From an uncultured Lachnospiraceae bacterium (GTDB taxonomy: Bacteria > Bacillota > Clostridia > Lachnospirales > Lachnospiraceae), in contig CAMOIV010000003.1 in NCBI GenBank assembly GCA_946616305.1, forward strand, positions 1-38,290: DNA of 38,290 bases, read 5' to 3'. Shown here piece by piece: positions 28,564-37,609 of this stretch (positions within the stretch are counted from its first letter, which is position 1; every line of letters starts with the position of its first letter). Under the pieces are notes generated by a model. The model did no database searches and was not told the origin of the DNA. It worked only from the letters and a program-made list of their open reading frames with translations. The position numbers and the translations under genes were made by a program.

Positions 28564-29421
28564 TTATCTTGCGCGCATCTTACGGAACTCCGTGGGGGTG
28601 CATCCCTTGATCTGCTTAAACATCCTTACGAAGGCCGGAAGGCTGGAGTATCCGGAGTGTATCGCCACCTCCGTGACACTTGTGGTGGGATCCACAAGAA
28701 GCTTTTCGGCGTTTTCGATCCTTTTCATATTTACATACCTGTAAAAGGTCCTTCCTGTGAACTGCTTGAAGAGTCTGGTGAAATGGAACTTGGAAAAGCC
28801 TGACATCTCCGAGATCTCGTCAAGGTTAAGATCCTCAGCGAAATGATCATTGATATATTCACATACGGACATGAACTTTTCGGTGTACTCGACCTGCTTA
28901 TCCCTGGAAACGTCAAAGCTGTCGGTAGAGGCACTGTATTTTCTGCCCACTGCCACTATCATCTCTATGAGCATGGAATATATATTTGCTCCCGAAAGGG
29001 GCGTCTTGCCGAAGTACTCCTTCTCGATCTCAAGCATAAGGCTCTCTATGACGGGCTGCAGCTCAGGATCCTTCTCTTTTGTGATGACGGTAGAGGGAGA
29101 AAGCATGGTCATGGCCGAGGACAGCTCGGGAAGGGCGGTCAGCAGAGAATAATCCGGCTGGAATATCAGCCGCTCTCCCACAGGCGGAGCCATGAGATGG
29201 TGTATGGTCCCGGAAGAGATAAAGATGATATCCCCCTCCTTCAGATCAAATGCGTTTGAACCCAGGTCTATGGTATATCCTCCTACAAGAGGCATGATTA
29301 TCTCGGGATTGGAATGCCAGTGAGGGGGATAATCCTCCGCCTCCGTATTATGGTAAAGCCTGAACATGGGCCTTTCCGAAAAGTTGACTATCTCATGGTA
29401 GCCGTTAAGGTTTTCTATCAT
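28564..29421 (-). CDS. AraC family transcriptional regulator (cupin plus C-terminal HTH)
   Basis: N-terminal cupin (HWHSNPEIIMPLVGGY), C-terminal double HTH (LNLDEISEMSGFSKFHFTRLFKQFTGRTFYRYVNMKRIENAEKLL...HSGYSSLPAFVRMFKQIKGCTPTEFRK). Confidence 0.93.
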   Translation of the reverse strand: MIENLNGYHEIVNFSERPMFRLYHNTEAEDYPPHWHSNPEIIMPLVGGYTIDLGSNAFDLKEGDIIFISSGTIHHLMAPPVGERLIFQPDYSLLTALPELSSAMTMLSPSTVITKEKDPELQPVIESLMLEIEKEYFGKTPLSGANIYSMLIEMIVAVGRKYSASTDSFDVSRDKQVEYTEKFMSVCEYINDHFAEDLNLDEISEMSGFSKFHFTRLFKQFTGRTFYRYVNMKRIENAEKLLVDPTTSVTEVAIHSGYSSLPAFVRMFKQIKGCTPTEFRKMRAR

Positions 29422-29460
29422 AACCTGTATCCTTCTGTATTTCTATATTAAATATGAATA

Positions 29461-29703
29461 GTTGCTAAAAATGAGTTATAAACAATTTATATGCAAAAAT
29501 AATTGCTTATGACATGTTAAGATTTTACCATAAAATCATACGGAAACAAGCACAATTTACCATAGATTTCCGCGATCGGCCGGCAAAAGATGGCAGATTC
29601 TGTACATATTGACCAAAAAAATATACCGGCAACCGTAAAAACTGTACAAAAAACCCATAGAATAAAAACAAAAAATAGCAAGATTTTTTATTTACTTAGC
29701 AAC
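29461..29703. promoter_or_regulatory. Candidate AraC-type operator region with inverted GTTGCTAA/TTAGCAAC sites
   Basis: GTTGCTAA at 29461-29468 and its exact reverse complement TTAGCAAC at 29696-29703, one close to each divergent gene. Confidence 0.4.
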
Positions 29704-29802
29704 AATTTTGAGGAATGCAGCCGGCGTTTTTATTATCCTTAAAATTACAGTAAGGCCCCTCTCGGGGCAGTTAACATTCATTCTTTTTAGGAGGGAGTTT
29801 AA

Positions 29803-31236
29803 ATGAAGAAAAAGGTTTTGTCAGTACTGTTAACAGTAGCAATGACAGCAACTCTTCTTGCAGGATGCGGAAGCACCGCAGCAGCTCCTGCAGCTGAGCC
29901 CGCAGCTGAGCCTGCAGCAGACGCAGCAGCAGACAGCGGATCGGCTGATACGGAAGAGGCAGCTCCTGCAGCTGATGAGAAGGCAGACGATGCCGCAGCA
30001 GCAGACGCAGGAAGCGGAGAAGTGCAGGAAATAACTTTCATGGTATGGGATGACCTTGAGGCTTCAGAGGACCTTATCACAAAGGGCTACAAGGATTCCA
30101 TCGACAGATTCAACAAGGATTTCGAGGGCAAGTATCACTGCACACCTATCACAACGAACCTTGAAGAGTACTATGACAAGCTCAACGCTCTCGTTGCAGC
30201 AGGCGAGACACCTGATGTGTTCATCGCATCTCCCGGTGCAAACCTTAACGACTATGCTATGACCGGCGTTGCAGCAAAGCTCGATGATTATCTCAATGAT
30301 GGTTGGAAGAGCGACTTCACATCAGATGCAGTATTCGCAGGCGGCACATATGGTGACGAAGGCGGCGACGGCCCTGGTATCTATGCTATACCTCTTAACA
30401 TCGCAGCAGCATGCGTATTCTACAACACAGAGATGTTCGAAGATGCAGGAGCAGAGGTTCCCAAGACATATTCAGAGCTTCTTGATGCCTGCAAGAAGCT
30501 TCAGGACAAGGGTTACACACCTATCACGATTTCAGCAGGAACAGCTTGGTGTCTGTCAATGGTAGCAGGTTATCTCTGCGACAGAAACGGCCTCAACCTT
30601 CAGGACATCAAGGATCACAAGACAGACTGGATGGATGAGAAGGTTATCAAAGCCGGAAAGCAGATCCAGGAGCTTTCACAGTACTTCCAGAAGACCGCAG
30701 CCGGTGATGACAACGACGTAGCTACAGCAGCATTCTACAACGGTGAGGCTGCTATCCTTATCCAGGGTTCATGGGCTATCGGCCAGATCAACGGTTCATG
30801 CGCAGAAGGATTCGCTGACAAGGTTGGCGTATTCGCATTCCCTGCAGTTGATGGTTCTTCAGCAGATCCTAACAGAGTTATCGCTAAGTCAGACAGCCTT
30901 TGCGTAAGCGCAACAAGCCAGTATCCTGACGCAGCAGTTCAGCTCGTTAAATATTTCGTTGATGACACTGCTCAGAAGTACACAGCAGAAGTCGGCGGAA
31001 AGATCCCTGTAACAAACGTTCAGTACGATGCGTCAGTTGCACCGCCCGAGCTTAAATATGTTATGGATGTATTCAAGAACGCTTCTTCAACATTCGGATT
31101 CTACAACGAGTCTCTTGCTGATACTGAGGCAGGTTCAACATTCGATAACTGCTTCGTAGAGATCTTCAAGGGAGAGGATCCCGCAACGGCTCTTCAGCCT
31201 ATCGAAGATTACTATGAGATGAACGTTTGGGAATAA
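29803..31236 (+). CDS. Extracellular sugar-binding lipoprotein (ABC transporter family 1 SBP)
   Basis: Lipobox LLAGC, Ala/Pro/Glu-rich linker, SBP fold signatures (YYDKLNALVAAGETPDVFIA; NGEAAILIQGSWAIGQI). SD AGGAGGG upstream. Confidence 0.94.
   Translation: MKKKVLSVLLTVAMTATLLAGCGSTAAAPAAEPAAEPAADAAADSGSADTEEAAPAADEKADDAAAADAGSGEVQEITFMVWDDLEASEDLITKGYKDSIDRFNKDFEGKYHCTPITTNLEEYYDKLNALVAAGETPDVFIASPGANLNDYAMTGVAAKLDDYLNDGWKSDFTSDAVFAGGTYGDEGGDGPGIYAIPLNIAAACVFYNTEMFEDAGAEVPKTYSELLDACKKLQDKGYTPITISAGTAWCLSMVAGYLCDRNGLNLQDIKDHKTDWMDEKVIKAGKQIQELSQYFQKTAAGDDNDVATAAFYNGEAAILIQGSWAIGQINGSCAEGFADKVGVFAFPAVDGSSADPNRVIAKSDSLCVSATSQYPDAAVQLVKYFVDDTAQKYTAEVGGKIPVTNVQYDASVAPPELKYVMDVFKNASSTFGFYNESLADTEAGSTFDNCFVEIFKGEDPATALQPIEDYYEMNVWE
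29872..30027 (+). repeat. Low-complexity Ala/Pro/Glu/Asp linker-coding region
   Basis: STAAAPAAEPAAEPAADAAADSGSADTEEAAPAADEKADDAAAADAGSGEVQ with repeated GCAGCTGAGCC(C/T) units. Confidence 0.8.
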
Positions 31237-31270
31237 GCCATAATATGCGGTAACTAAGCGTTTTACAATT

Positions 31271-31338
31271 GGCCAGCACCCTATGTTTGGGTGCTGACCT
31301 TTGTATAAAGGATCCCTAGGATACTTTATACAGAGGTC
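31271..31338 (+). promoter_or_regulatory. Two adjacent strong hairpins between SBP and permease genes
   Basis: Hairpin 1: GGCCAGCACCC/GGGTGCTGACC (31271-31299). Hairpin 2: GACCTTTGTATAAAGGATCC-CTA-GGATACTTTATACAGAGGTC (31296-31338), two imperfect positions in a 20-nt stem. Confidence 0.75.
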
Positions 31339-31377
31339 AACACTACAGGGCAAAGACAGTTTTCAGGGAGGTAATGC

Positions 31378-32286
31378 ATGGATAAGTTAATGAGAAACAA
31401 AAAAGCGATAATCCTTTTTATCGCACCGGCACTGATCCTGTTCACAGGGGTTTTGTTCATACCCGTATGTAAGGCGGTATATTACAGCCTGTGTAATTAC
31501 AAGATCAATTATCAGCCAAAGTTCATCGGGATCAAGAACTACGTGATGCTGTTCACCAAGGACAAGACGATGGCTATAGCCCTCAGGAATTCCATATTCT
31601 TTATGATCTTCTCCATAGTGACCCAGCTCATATGCGGACTTATCCTGGCGGCACTTCTTACCAATATCAAAAAGGGCCGGAACTTCTTCAAGAACGTTTA
31701 CTATCTTCCCTGCGTACTTTCATCCGCAGCTCTGGGTCTTTTGTGGATGTTCGTCTTCATGCCGAGACTGGGTATCAACCAGATGCTGGCATCCTTGGGC
31801 TTCTTCGGCGGCGACTGCACGTTAGGACCTCAGTGGCTGTTTAATACAGAGGGCTATATCATCCTTCCCATATGGGTCATATCCTTCGTGGCTCTGTGGC
31901 AGTATGTGGGACAGTCCATGATGCTCTACATGGCTCAGATATCGGGTATAAGCACGGATGTTTATGAGGCTTCCTATATCGATGGATGCAGTAAGAAGCA
32001 GTCATTCTTCTACATCACGCTGCCTCTTATCAAGCCCATGGTAGCAACGGCAATGTCACTGAATGCCATCGGCTCCCTAAAGTTCTTCGATCTGATCTAC
32101 AACATGATACCTGAAGGCTTCTTAAGCCATAAGGCAGATGTCATAGCAACACATCTGTATACTCAGGCATTTAAGTTCAGCAAATTAGGATACGGCTCGG
32201 CGATAGGTGTCGTACTTCTCGTCCTCTGCCTGATAATGACGGTTCTGATCAACAAGTTCGTGAAGACCGAAAGCTACGATATGTAA
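31378..32286 (+). CDS. Sugar ABC transporter permease (MalF/UgpA-like)
   Basis: 6-TM pattern; EAA motif YEASYIDGCSKKQSFFYITLPLIKP. Confidence 0.94.
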   Translation: MDKLMRNKKAIILFIAPALILFTGVLFIPVCKAVYYSLCNYKINYQPKFIGIKNYVMLFTKDKTMAIALRNSIFFMIFSIVTQLICGLILAALLTNIKKGRNFFKNVYYLPCVLSSAALGLLWMFVFMPRLGINQMLASLGFFGGDCTLGPQWLFNTEGYIILPIWVISFVALWQYVGQSMMLYMAQISGISTDVYEASYIDGCSKKQSFFYITLPLIKPMVATAMSLNAIGSLKFFDLIYNMIPEGFLSHKADVIATHLYTQAFKFSKLGYGSAIGVVLLVLCLIMTVLINKFVKTESYDM

Positions 32287-32299
32287 GGAGGATGGGATA

Positions 32300-33157
32300 A
32301 TGGCAAATACAATGACAATCAGTAAAGAGAAAAAAGAAGCCAGGATAGTTTCCGTTTTCATATACGCATTTCTCATTCTTCTTGCGATCATATACATACT
32401 GCCCCTGCTCTGGGTGGTCATAACCTCGCTTAAGAATGATAACACTCTGATGCTTTCACCCTGGGCTATGCCCGAGCATATAGAGTGGGGCAACTATTCC
32501 TTTGCCTGGACCAAGGGTCATTTGGGCACCGCGATGCTCAACTCACTCATCGTCTGCGGTACTACCCTGATAGTATCCATGCTTTTCGGCTCCATGGCAG
32601 CCTTTGCCATAGCAAAGCTCCGTTGGAAGCTTTCAAAGATTGCGATGTATTATTTCCTTATAGGCATGATGATCCCGATCCATACCATACTGATACCTCT
32701 TTTCGTTCAGTTCTCGGGATGGGGACTTTCCAATTCCCTTATTGGTATCATCATTCCCTATATAACCTTCTCATTGCCTATAACCATCTATATCATGGTG
32801 GGCTTCTTCGAGGGCATACCCAACGAGCTGTTTGAGTCTGCCTGTATCGACGGATGCTCGGTTTATAAGATGTTCGGAACCGTTGCGATACCTCTGGCAA
32901 AGACCGGTCTTATGGTTACGGGCCTTATGTCCTTCGTGGCCAACTGGAATGAGCTGCTTGTTGCCATGGTTTTCATTTCAAACGAGGCAAAGAAGACTCT
33001 TCCCGTGTCACTTACCAAGTTCGTCGGACCTTACCATACGAATTACTGCCAGATGTTTGCGGCCATCATGATCGCCATCATTCCTACGATCATCGCGTAT
33101 GTGGCATTTGCAAATCAGATAGTTGAAGGTCTTACCGCAGGAGCAGTTAAGGGTTAA
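32300..33157 (+). CDS. Sugar ABC transporter permease (MalG/UgpE-like)
   Basis: EAA motif ELFESACIDGCSVYKMFGTVAIPLAKTGL; position after the first permease. Confidence 0.94.
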   Translation: MANTMTISKEKKEARIVSVFIYAFLILLAIIYILPLLWVVITSLKNDNTLMLSPWAMPEHIEWGNYSFAWTKGHLGTAMLNSLIVCGTTLIVSMLFGSMAAFAIAKLRWKLSKIAMYYFLIGMMIPIHTILIPLFVQFSGWGLSNSLIGIIIPYITFSLPITIYIMVGFFEGIPNELFESACIDGCSVYKMFGTVAIPLAKTGLMVTGLMSFVANWNELLVAMVFISNEAKKTLPVSLTKFVGPYHTNYCQMFAAIMIAIIPTIIAYVAFANQIVEGLTAGAVKG

Positions 33158-33160
33158 AAC

Positions 33161-35272
33161 ATGGATAATAATAAATTCAGAAAACAGGCAGAAGAGCTGG
33201 TAGGGAAGATGACCCTTGCCGAGGCGGCAAGCCAGCTTCTGCATCATTCACCTGCCATCGAAAGGCTCGGAATACCGGATTACAACTGGTGGAGCGAGGG
33301 CCTGCACGGAGTTGCAAGGGCCGGTATCGCCACGGTATTCCCTCAGGCAGTGGGTATGGCATCCGCCTTCGATCCAAAGTTTCTGCAGGAAGAAGCGGAT
33401 ATAATCTCCACCGAGGCGCGGGCCAAATATAATGCAGCAAGAGAATATAACGATACGGATATATACAAGGGTCTTACTTATTGGAGCCCAAATATTAACA
33501 TTTTCAGGGATCCCAGATGGGGAAGGGGGCACGAAACCTACGGAGAGGATCCGTATCTTACCAAAACTCTCGGGTGTGCTTTCATCAGGGGACTTCAGGG
33601 CGATACAGAGAATGAAGAATACATGAAGATAGCCGCCTGCGCAAAGCATTTTGCCGTTCATTCCGGACCGGAGGCCATAAGACACGAATTTGACGCCAAG
33701 GCCACGGAGAAGGATCTGTTTGAGACTTATCTTCCGGCTTTTGAGGCCGCAGTAAAGGAAGCTAAGGTGGAAACGGTTATGGGTGCTTATAACCGTACTA
33801 ACGGCGAGCCCTGCTGTGCCAGTGAGAGACTTCTGGTAAAACTTCTTCGGGGAGAATGGGAGTTCAAGGGACATGTAGTATCGGATTGCTGGGCTGTAAG
33901 GGATTTCCATGAGAACCATCATGTTACCCATACACCGGCCGAGTCTGCTGCTCTGGCCGTGAGCAAGGGATGTGATCTTAACTGCGGATGCACATATGAA
34001 GCCCTGCTTGATGCATATCAGGAAGGCCTCATATCGGAGGAGGAGATCAGGACTGCCGCCATACATGTATTTACCACCAGATTTAAGCTGGGTGAATTCG
34101 CAGGGGACTGCGAATATGACAAGATACCCTACAGCGTTGTGGCATGCCGCAAACACAGGGATGCAGCGCTCAAAGCCGCTGAGGAGTCAATGGTCCTTCT
34201 GATGAATAAGGGCATCCTGCCGCTTGACAAGGGCTCCCTTAAGAGCATCGCCGTCATAGGGCCCAATGCATACAGCGATAAGGCCCTTTACGGAAACTAT
34301 AACGGTTTCTCAGCCGAATGGATCACCAATCTTGACGGCATAAGGCAATATGTCGGCGAGGATGTGAGGATCTATTATTCAGTCGGATCCGATATCGTTC
34401 AGGATAAGGAAGACCCCCTGGCAAGAGAAGGCAAATACTATTCGGAAGCCAAGATGTGTGCCAAGATGTCCGACGTTGTGGTAGTTTGCGTGGGACTGAA
34501 CGGAGACCTTGAAGGAGAAGAAGGAGATACGGGCAATGCGTTTGCCTCCGGAGACAAGCTGGATCTCCTGCTTCCCAAAACCCAGAGAAGGCTGCTTGAC
34601 GAGGTGCTTTCTGTTGGGAAACCTACGATCATCGTGATAAACTCCGGCTCATCCCTGGATCTGTCGGAATATGAGGACAGAGCAGAGGCGATACTGCAGG
34701 CGTGGTATCCCGGAGAAAGAGGAGGAGAGGCTCTTGCAAGGATCCTTTTCGGAGAGGTTTCTCCCTCGGGCAAGCTCCCCCTGACCTTTTATCATAACAG
34801 TGATGCCCTGCCGGATTTCACGGATTATCACATGAAGGGACGGACATACAGGTATTTTGAGGGAACACCCTGGTATCCCTTCGGATACGGACTGTCCTAT
34901 ACGGAATTCGGATATGATGATCTGTCGGTGGAGGTCACGGAGGACAAGGGCCTTAGCATTTCCTTTGATCTTGAGAACAAAGGAAACATGGATGGCGCAG
35001 AGATCACTCAGATATATCTCACATATGACCAGGATGCCTTTGAGAAGCCCATCCGTACCCTTGTGGCATTTAGCAGAAATGAATTAAAGAGCGGCGAGAA
35101 GAAACACATAACCCTGTCGGTGGGCCCGAAGGAGCTTATGTCCGTTATGGAGGACGGCAGCAGGAAGCTTCTCGAGGGCAGGTATACCGTATATGCCGGT
35201 TCATCCCAGCCTGACCCAAGGAGCGTAGAGCTTACCGGCAGAAAACCTTTGGAAAAAGCCTTTTTCATATAA
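33161..35272 (+). CDS. Glycoside hydrolase family 3 (beta-xylosidase/beta-glucosidase-like)
   Basis: WWSEGLHGVARAG, SPNINIFRDPRWGRGHETYGEDP, KHFAVHSGPE, nucleophile region GHVVSDCWAV, C-terminal fibronectin-III-like domain. Confidence 0.94.
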   Translation: MDNNKFRKQAEELVGKMTLAEAASQLLHHSPAIERLGIPDYNWWSEGLHGVARAGIATVFPQAVGMASAFDPKFLQEEADIISTEARAKYNAAREYNDTDIYKGLTYWSPNINIFRDPRWGRGHETYGEDPYLTKTLGCAFIRGLQGDTENEEYMKIAACAKHFAVHSGPEAIRHEFDAKATEKDLFETYLPAFEAAVKEAKVETVMGAYNRTNGEPCCASERLLVKLLRGEWEFKGHVVSDCWAVRDFHENHHVTHTPAESAALAVSKGCDLNCGCTYEALLDAYQEGLISEEEIRTAAIHVFTTRFKLGEFAGDCEYDKIPYSVVACRKHRDAALKAAEESMVLLMNKGILPLDKGSLKSIAVIGPNAYSDKALYGNYNGFSAEWITNLDGIRQYVGEDVRIYYSVGSDIVQDKEDPLAREGKYYSEAKMCAKMSDVVVVCVGLNGDLEGEEGDTGNAFASGDKLDLLLPKTQRRLLDEVLSVGKPTIIVINSGSSLDLSEYEDRAEAILQAWYPGERGGEALARILFGEVSPSGKLPLTFYHNSDALPDFTDYHMKGRTYRYFEGTPWYPFGYGLSYTEFGYDDLSVEVTEDKGLSISFDLENKGNMDGAEITQIYLTYDQDAFEKPIRTLVAFSRNELKSGEKKHITLSVGPKELMSVMEDGSRKLLEGRYTVYAGSSQPDPRSVELTGRKPLEKAFFI

Positions 35273-35295
35273 ACTGTTTCTCCATTATTTACAAG

Positions 35296-35336
35296 AGCTG
35301 TGTTCGCATCGTTTACCGATCCGGACACAGCTTTTG
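35296..35336 (+). terminator. Rho-independent terminator after the GH3 gene
   Basis: AGCTGTGT(TCG)...(CGG)ACACAGCT stem with an inner ATCG/CGAT extension, followed by TTTT. Confidence 0.75.
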
Positions 35337-35351
35337 TGTGCAAAGGAATCC

Positions 35352-35380
35352 TTGTAAAAGGATGAACGTCATCTTATAAT
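35352..35380 (+). promoter_or_regulatory. Sigma-A-like promoter abutting ftsH
   Basis: TTGTAA - 17 nt - TATAAT; the -10 ends 9 nt before the ftsH ATG. Confidence 0.65.
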
Positions 35381-35389
35381 GTAGAAGTT

Positions 35390-37609
35390 ATGAGTGATAT
35401 AAACGGATACAACAATTACAACGGACAGAATAACGGACAAGGCGGTAATAACGGCTACAACGGCGGCCCGGGTAACGGCAGGAAGAACGGAGGAGACCGC
35501 AGGGATCCCAGGAACAGCCAGACTATCTTTGTACTGATCATCGCCACCGTTATAACGATCCTTGGGATGAGCTTCATGACGAGGGCGCTGTCCCAGTCTA
35601 CCACCCAGGAGATCTCGTACAGCCAGTTTCTGCAGATGCTTTCCGAAAACAAGGTGGCAGAGGTTGAGATCACCGAAGATCAGATCAACATCACGCCCAA
35701 GTCGGAGTCGGGCTCGGCAGTTCTTCTGATGACGTATTATACGGGTATAGTGGCGGATCCTTATCTGGTTGAAAGACTGGAGGAGGCGGATGTCAAGTAT
35801 TCACATACGATACCTGACCGGTCCGGCACCATCATATCCGCTATTGTGAATTTCGTGATCCCTCTTCTTCTGGTCTGGGGACTCCTGGCGCTTTTCATGC
35901 GAAGGATGGGAGGATCCGGAGGTGGCATCATGGGGGTCGGCAAGAGTGCCTCCAAAGCATATGTCACAAAGGATACAGGAGTGACCTTCAAGGATGTGGC
36001 AGGACAGGAAGAGGCCAAAGAGAGCCTGCAGGAGATGGTGGACTTTCTCCATAATCCTCAGAAATATGCCAGAATAGGTGCAAAGCTTCCGAAGGGAGCA
36101 CTGCTCGTGGGACCTCCCGGTACAGGTAAGACCCTGCTTGCAAGAGCAGTTGCGGGAGAGGCTCACGTACCCTTTTATTCCCTGGCCGGTTCGGATTTCG
36201 TTGAGATGTTCGTGGGCGTGGGAGCTTCAAGAGTAAGAGACCTGTTTAACGATGCGGAGAAGAATGCACCCTGTATCATCTTCATAGATGAGATCGATGC
36301 CATAGGTAAGAGCAGGGATTCCAGATACGGAGGAGGCAATGACGAGAGGGAGCAGACCCTTAATCAGCTCCTTTCCGAGATGGATGGTTTTGATTCTTCA
36401 AAGGGTATACTTGTGCTCGGTGCTACCAACAGGCCCGAGACACTGGATAAAGCCCTTCTTAGACCCGGCAGGTTTGACAGGAGAGTCATAGTAGACAAGC
36501 CGGACCTTAAGGGAAGGATAGACACCCTCAAGGTTCATGCAAGAGATGTCAAGCTTGATGAGAGCGTGGATTTTGAGGCGGTAGCCCTTGCCACATCCGG
36601 AGCGGTAGGTTCGGACCTGGCAAATATGGTGAATGAAGCCGCCATAAACGCGGTAAAGTCCGGGAGACAGTATGTGAATCAAAAAGACCTCATGGATTCC
36701 GTTGAGGTGGTGCTCGTGGGTAAGGAAAAGAAGGACCGGATCATGAGCAAGGAGGAGAGAAGGATAGTCTCCTACCATGAGATCGGGCATGCGCTGGTTT
36801 CAGCCCTGCAGAAGAATTCCGAGCCCGTACAGAAGATAACCATCGTACCCAGGACCATGGGAGCCTTAGGGTATGTCATGAACGTACCCGAAGAGGAGAA
36901 GTACCTTAATACGGAGGCAGAGCTCCATGCCATGCTGGTTGAGACCCTGGGCGGAAGAGCTGCCGAGGAGCTTGTATTTGACACTGTGACCACAGGTGCT
37001 GCCAATGATATTGAAAAGGCGACCAAGATGGCAAGAGCCATGGTAACTCAGTACGGTATGAGCAAGAAGTTCGGGCTTATGGGACTTGAGACCATACAGG
37101 ATCAATACCTGGAGGGCCGTACGGTTATGAACTGTTCCGACGAGACGGCCGCCGCTGTGGACGAAGAGGTCATGAAGATCCTGAAGGAAGCATACAAGGA
37201 AGCCAAGGGTCTTCTTAAGGAAAACCGTAAACTCATGGACAAGCTGGCGCAGTTCCTTATAGAGAAGGAAACCATAACCGGTAAGGAATTCATGGAGATA
37301 TACCGTAAGGAAAAGGGACTTACCGAGGAGGAAACCTCGGGGAAAAACCGCGAGCGCATCTCCATGAAGGGTAAGGATAAGAGATCTGAGAAAAAGGAGG
37401 AGGAACCCGTACGCCACAGCTTTGAGGCTGAGGTCAACGACGAGACAAAAGTCCTTGGGGAAGAACCAAAGGAGCAGATCACACTTCCAAAGCCTCAGGT
37501 GACATCAGATGCATCCTCAAACAACGGTCAAACAGGCGATAAAGAAGAAACGCCTGCGCCGTACGAAGGAATGGGGGCAGTGGTGCGCGGAAGAAAACAT
37601 GAGCAATAA
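35390..37609 (+). CDS. ftsH: ATP-dependent zinc metalloprotease FtsH
   Basis: 739 aa; GPPGTGKTLLARAVAGEA, SRH region GGGNDEREQTLNQLLSEMDGF, HEIGH zinc motif; N-terminal Asn/Gly-rich extension. Confidence 0.97.
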   Translation: MSDINGYNNYNGQNNGQGGNNGYNGGPGNGRKNGGDRRDPRNSQTIFVLIIATVITILGMSFMTRALSQSTTQEISYSQFLQMLSENKVAEVEITEDQINITPKSESGSAVLLMTYYTGIVADPYLVERLEEADVKYSHTIPDRSGTIISAIVNFVIPLLLVWGLLALFMRRMGGSGGGIMGVGKSASKAYVTKDTGVTFKDVAGQEEAKESLQEMVDFLHNPQKYARIGAKLPKGALLVGPPGTGKTLLARAVAGEAHVPFYSLAGSDFVEMFVGVGASRVRDLFNDAEKNAPCIIFIDEIDAIGKSRDSRYGGGNDEREQTLNQLLSEMDGFDSSKGILVLGATNRPETLDKALLRPGRFDRRVIVDKPDLKGRIDTLKVHARDVKLDESVDFEAVALATSGAVGSDLANMVNEAAINAVKSGRQYVNQKDLMDSVEVVLVGKEKKDRIMSKEERRIVSYHEIGHALVSALQKNSEPVQKITIVPRTMGALGYVMNVPEEEKYLNTEAELHAMLVETLGGRAAEELVFDTVTTGAANDIEKATKMARAMVTQYGMSKKFGLMGLETIQDQYLEGRTVMNCSDETAAAVDEEVMKILKEAYKEAKGLLKENRKLMDKLAQFLIEKETITGKEFMEIYRKEKGLTEEETSGKNRERISMKGKDKRSEKKEEEPVRHSFEAEVNDETKVLGEEPKEQITLPKPQVTSDASSNNGQTGDKEETPAPYEGMGAVVRGRKHEQ

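Noticed and set aside
29755-29768. GCCCC-TCTC-GGGGC hairpin upstream of the SBP gene as a terminator/attenuator
   Set aside because: Only a 5-bp stem and no adjacent U-tract; not enough for a terminator call.
33248-34156. 302-aa minus-strand ORF inside the GH3 gene
   Set aside because: Fully antisense to conserved GH3 catalytic motifs; no recognisable domain.
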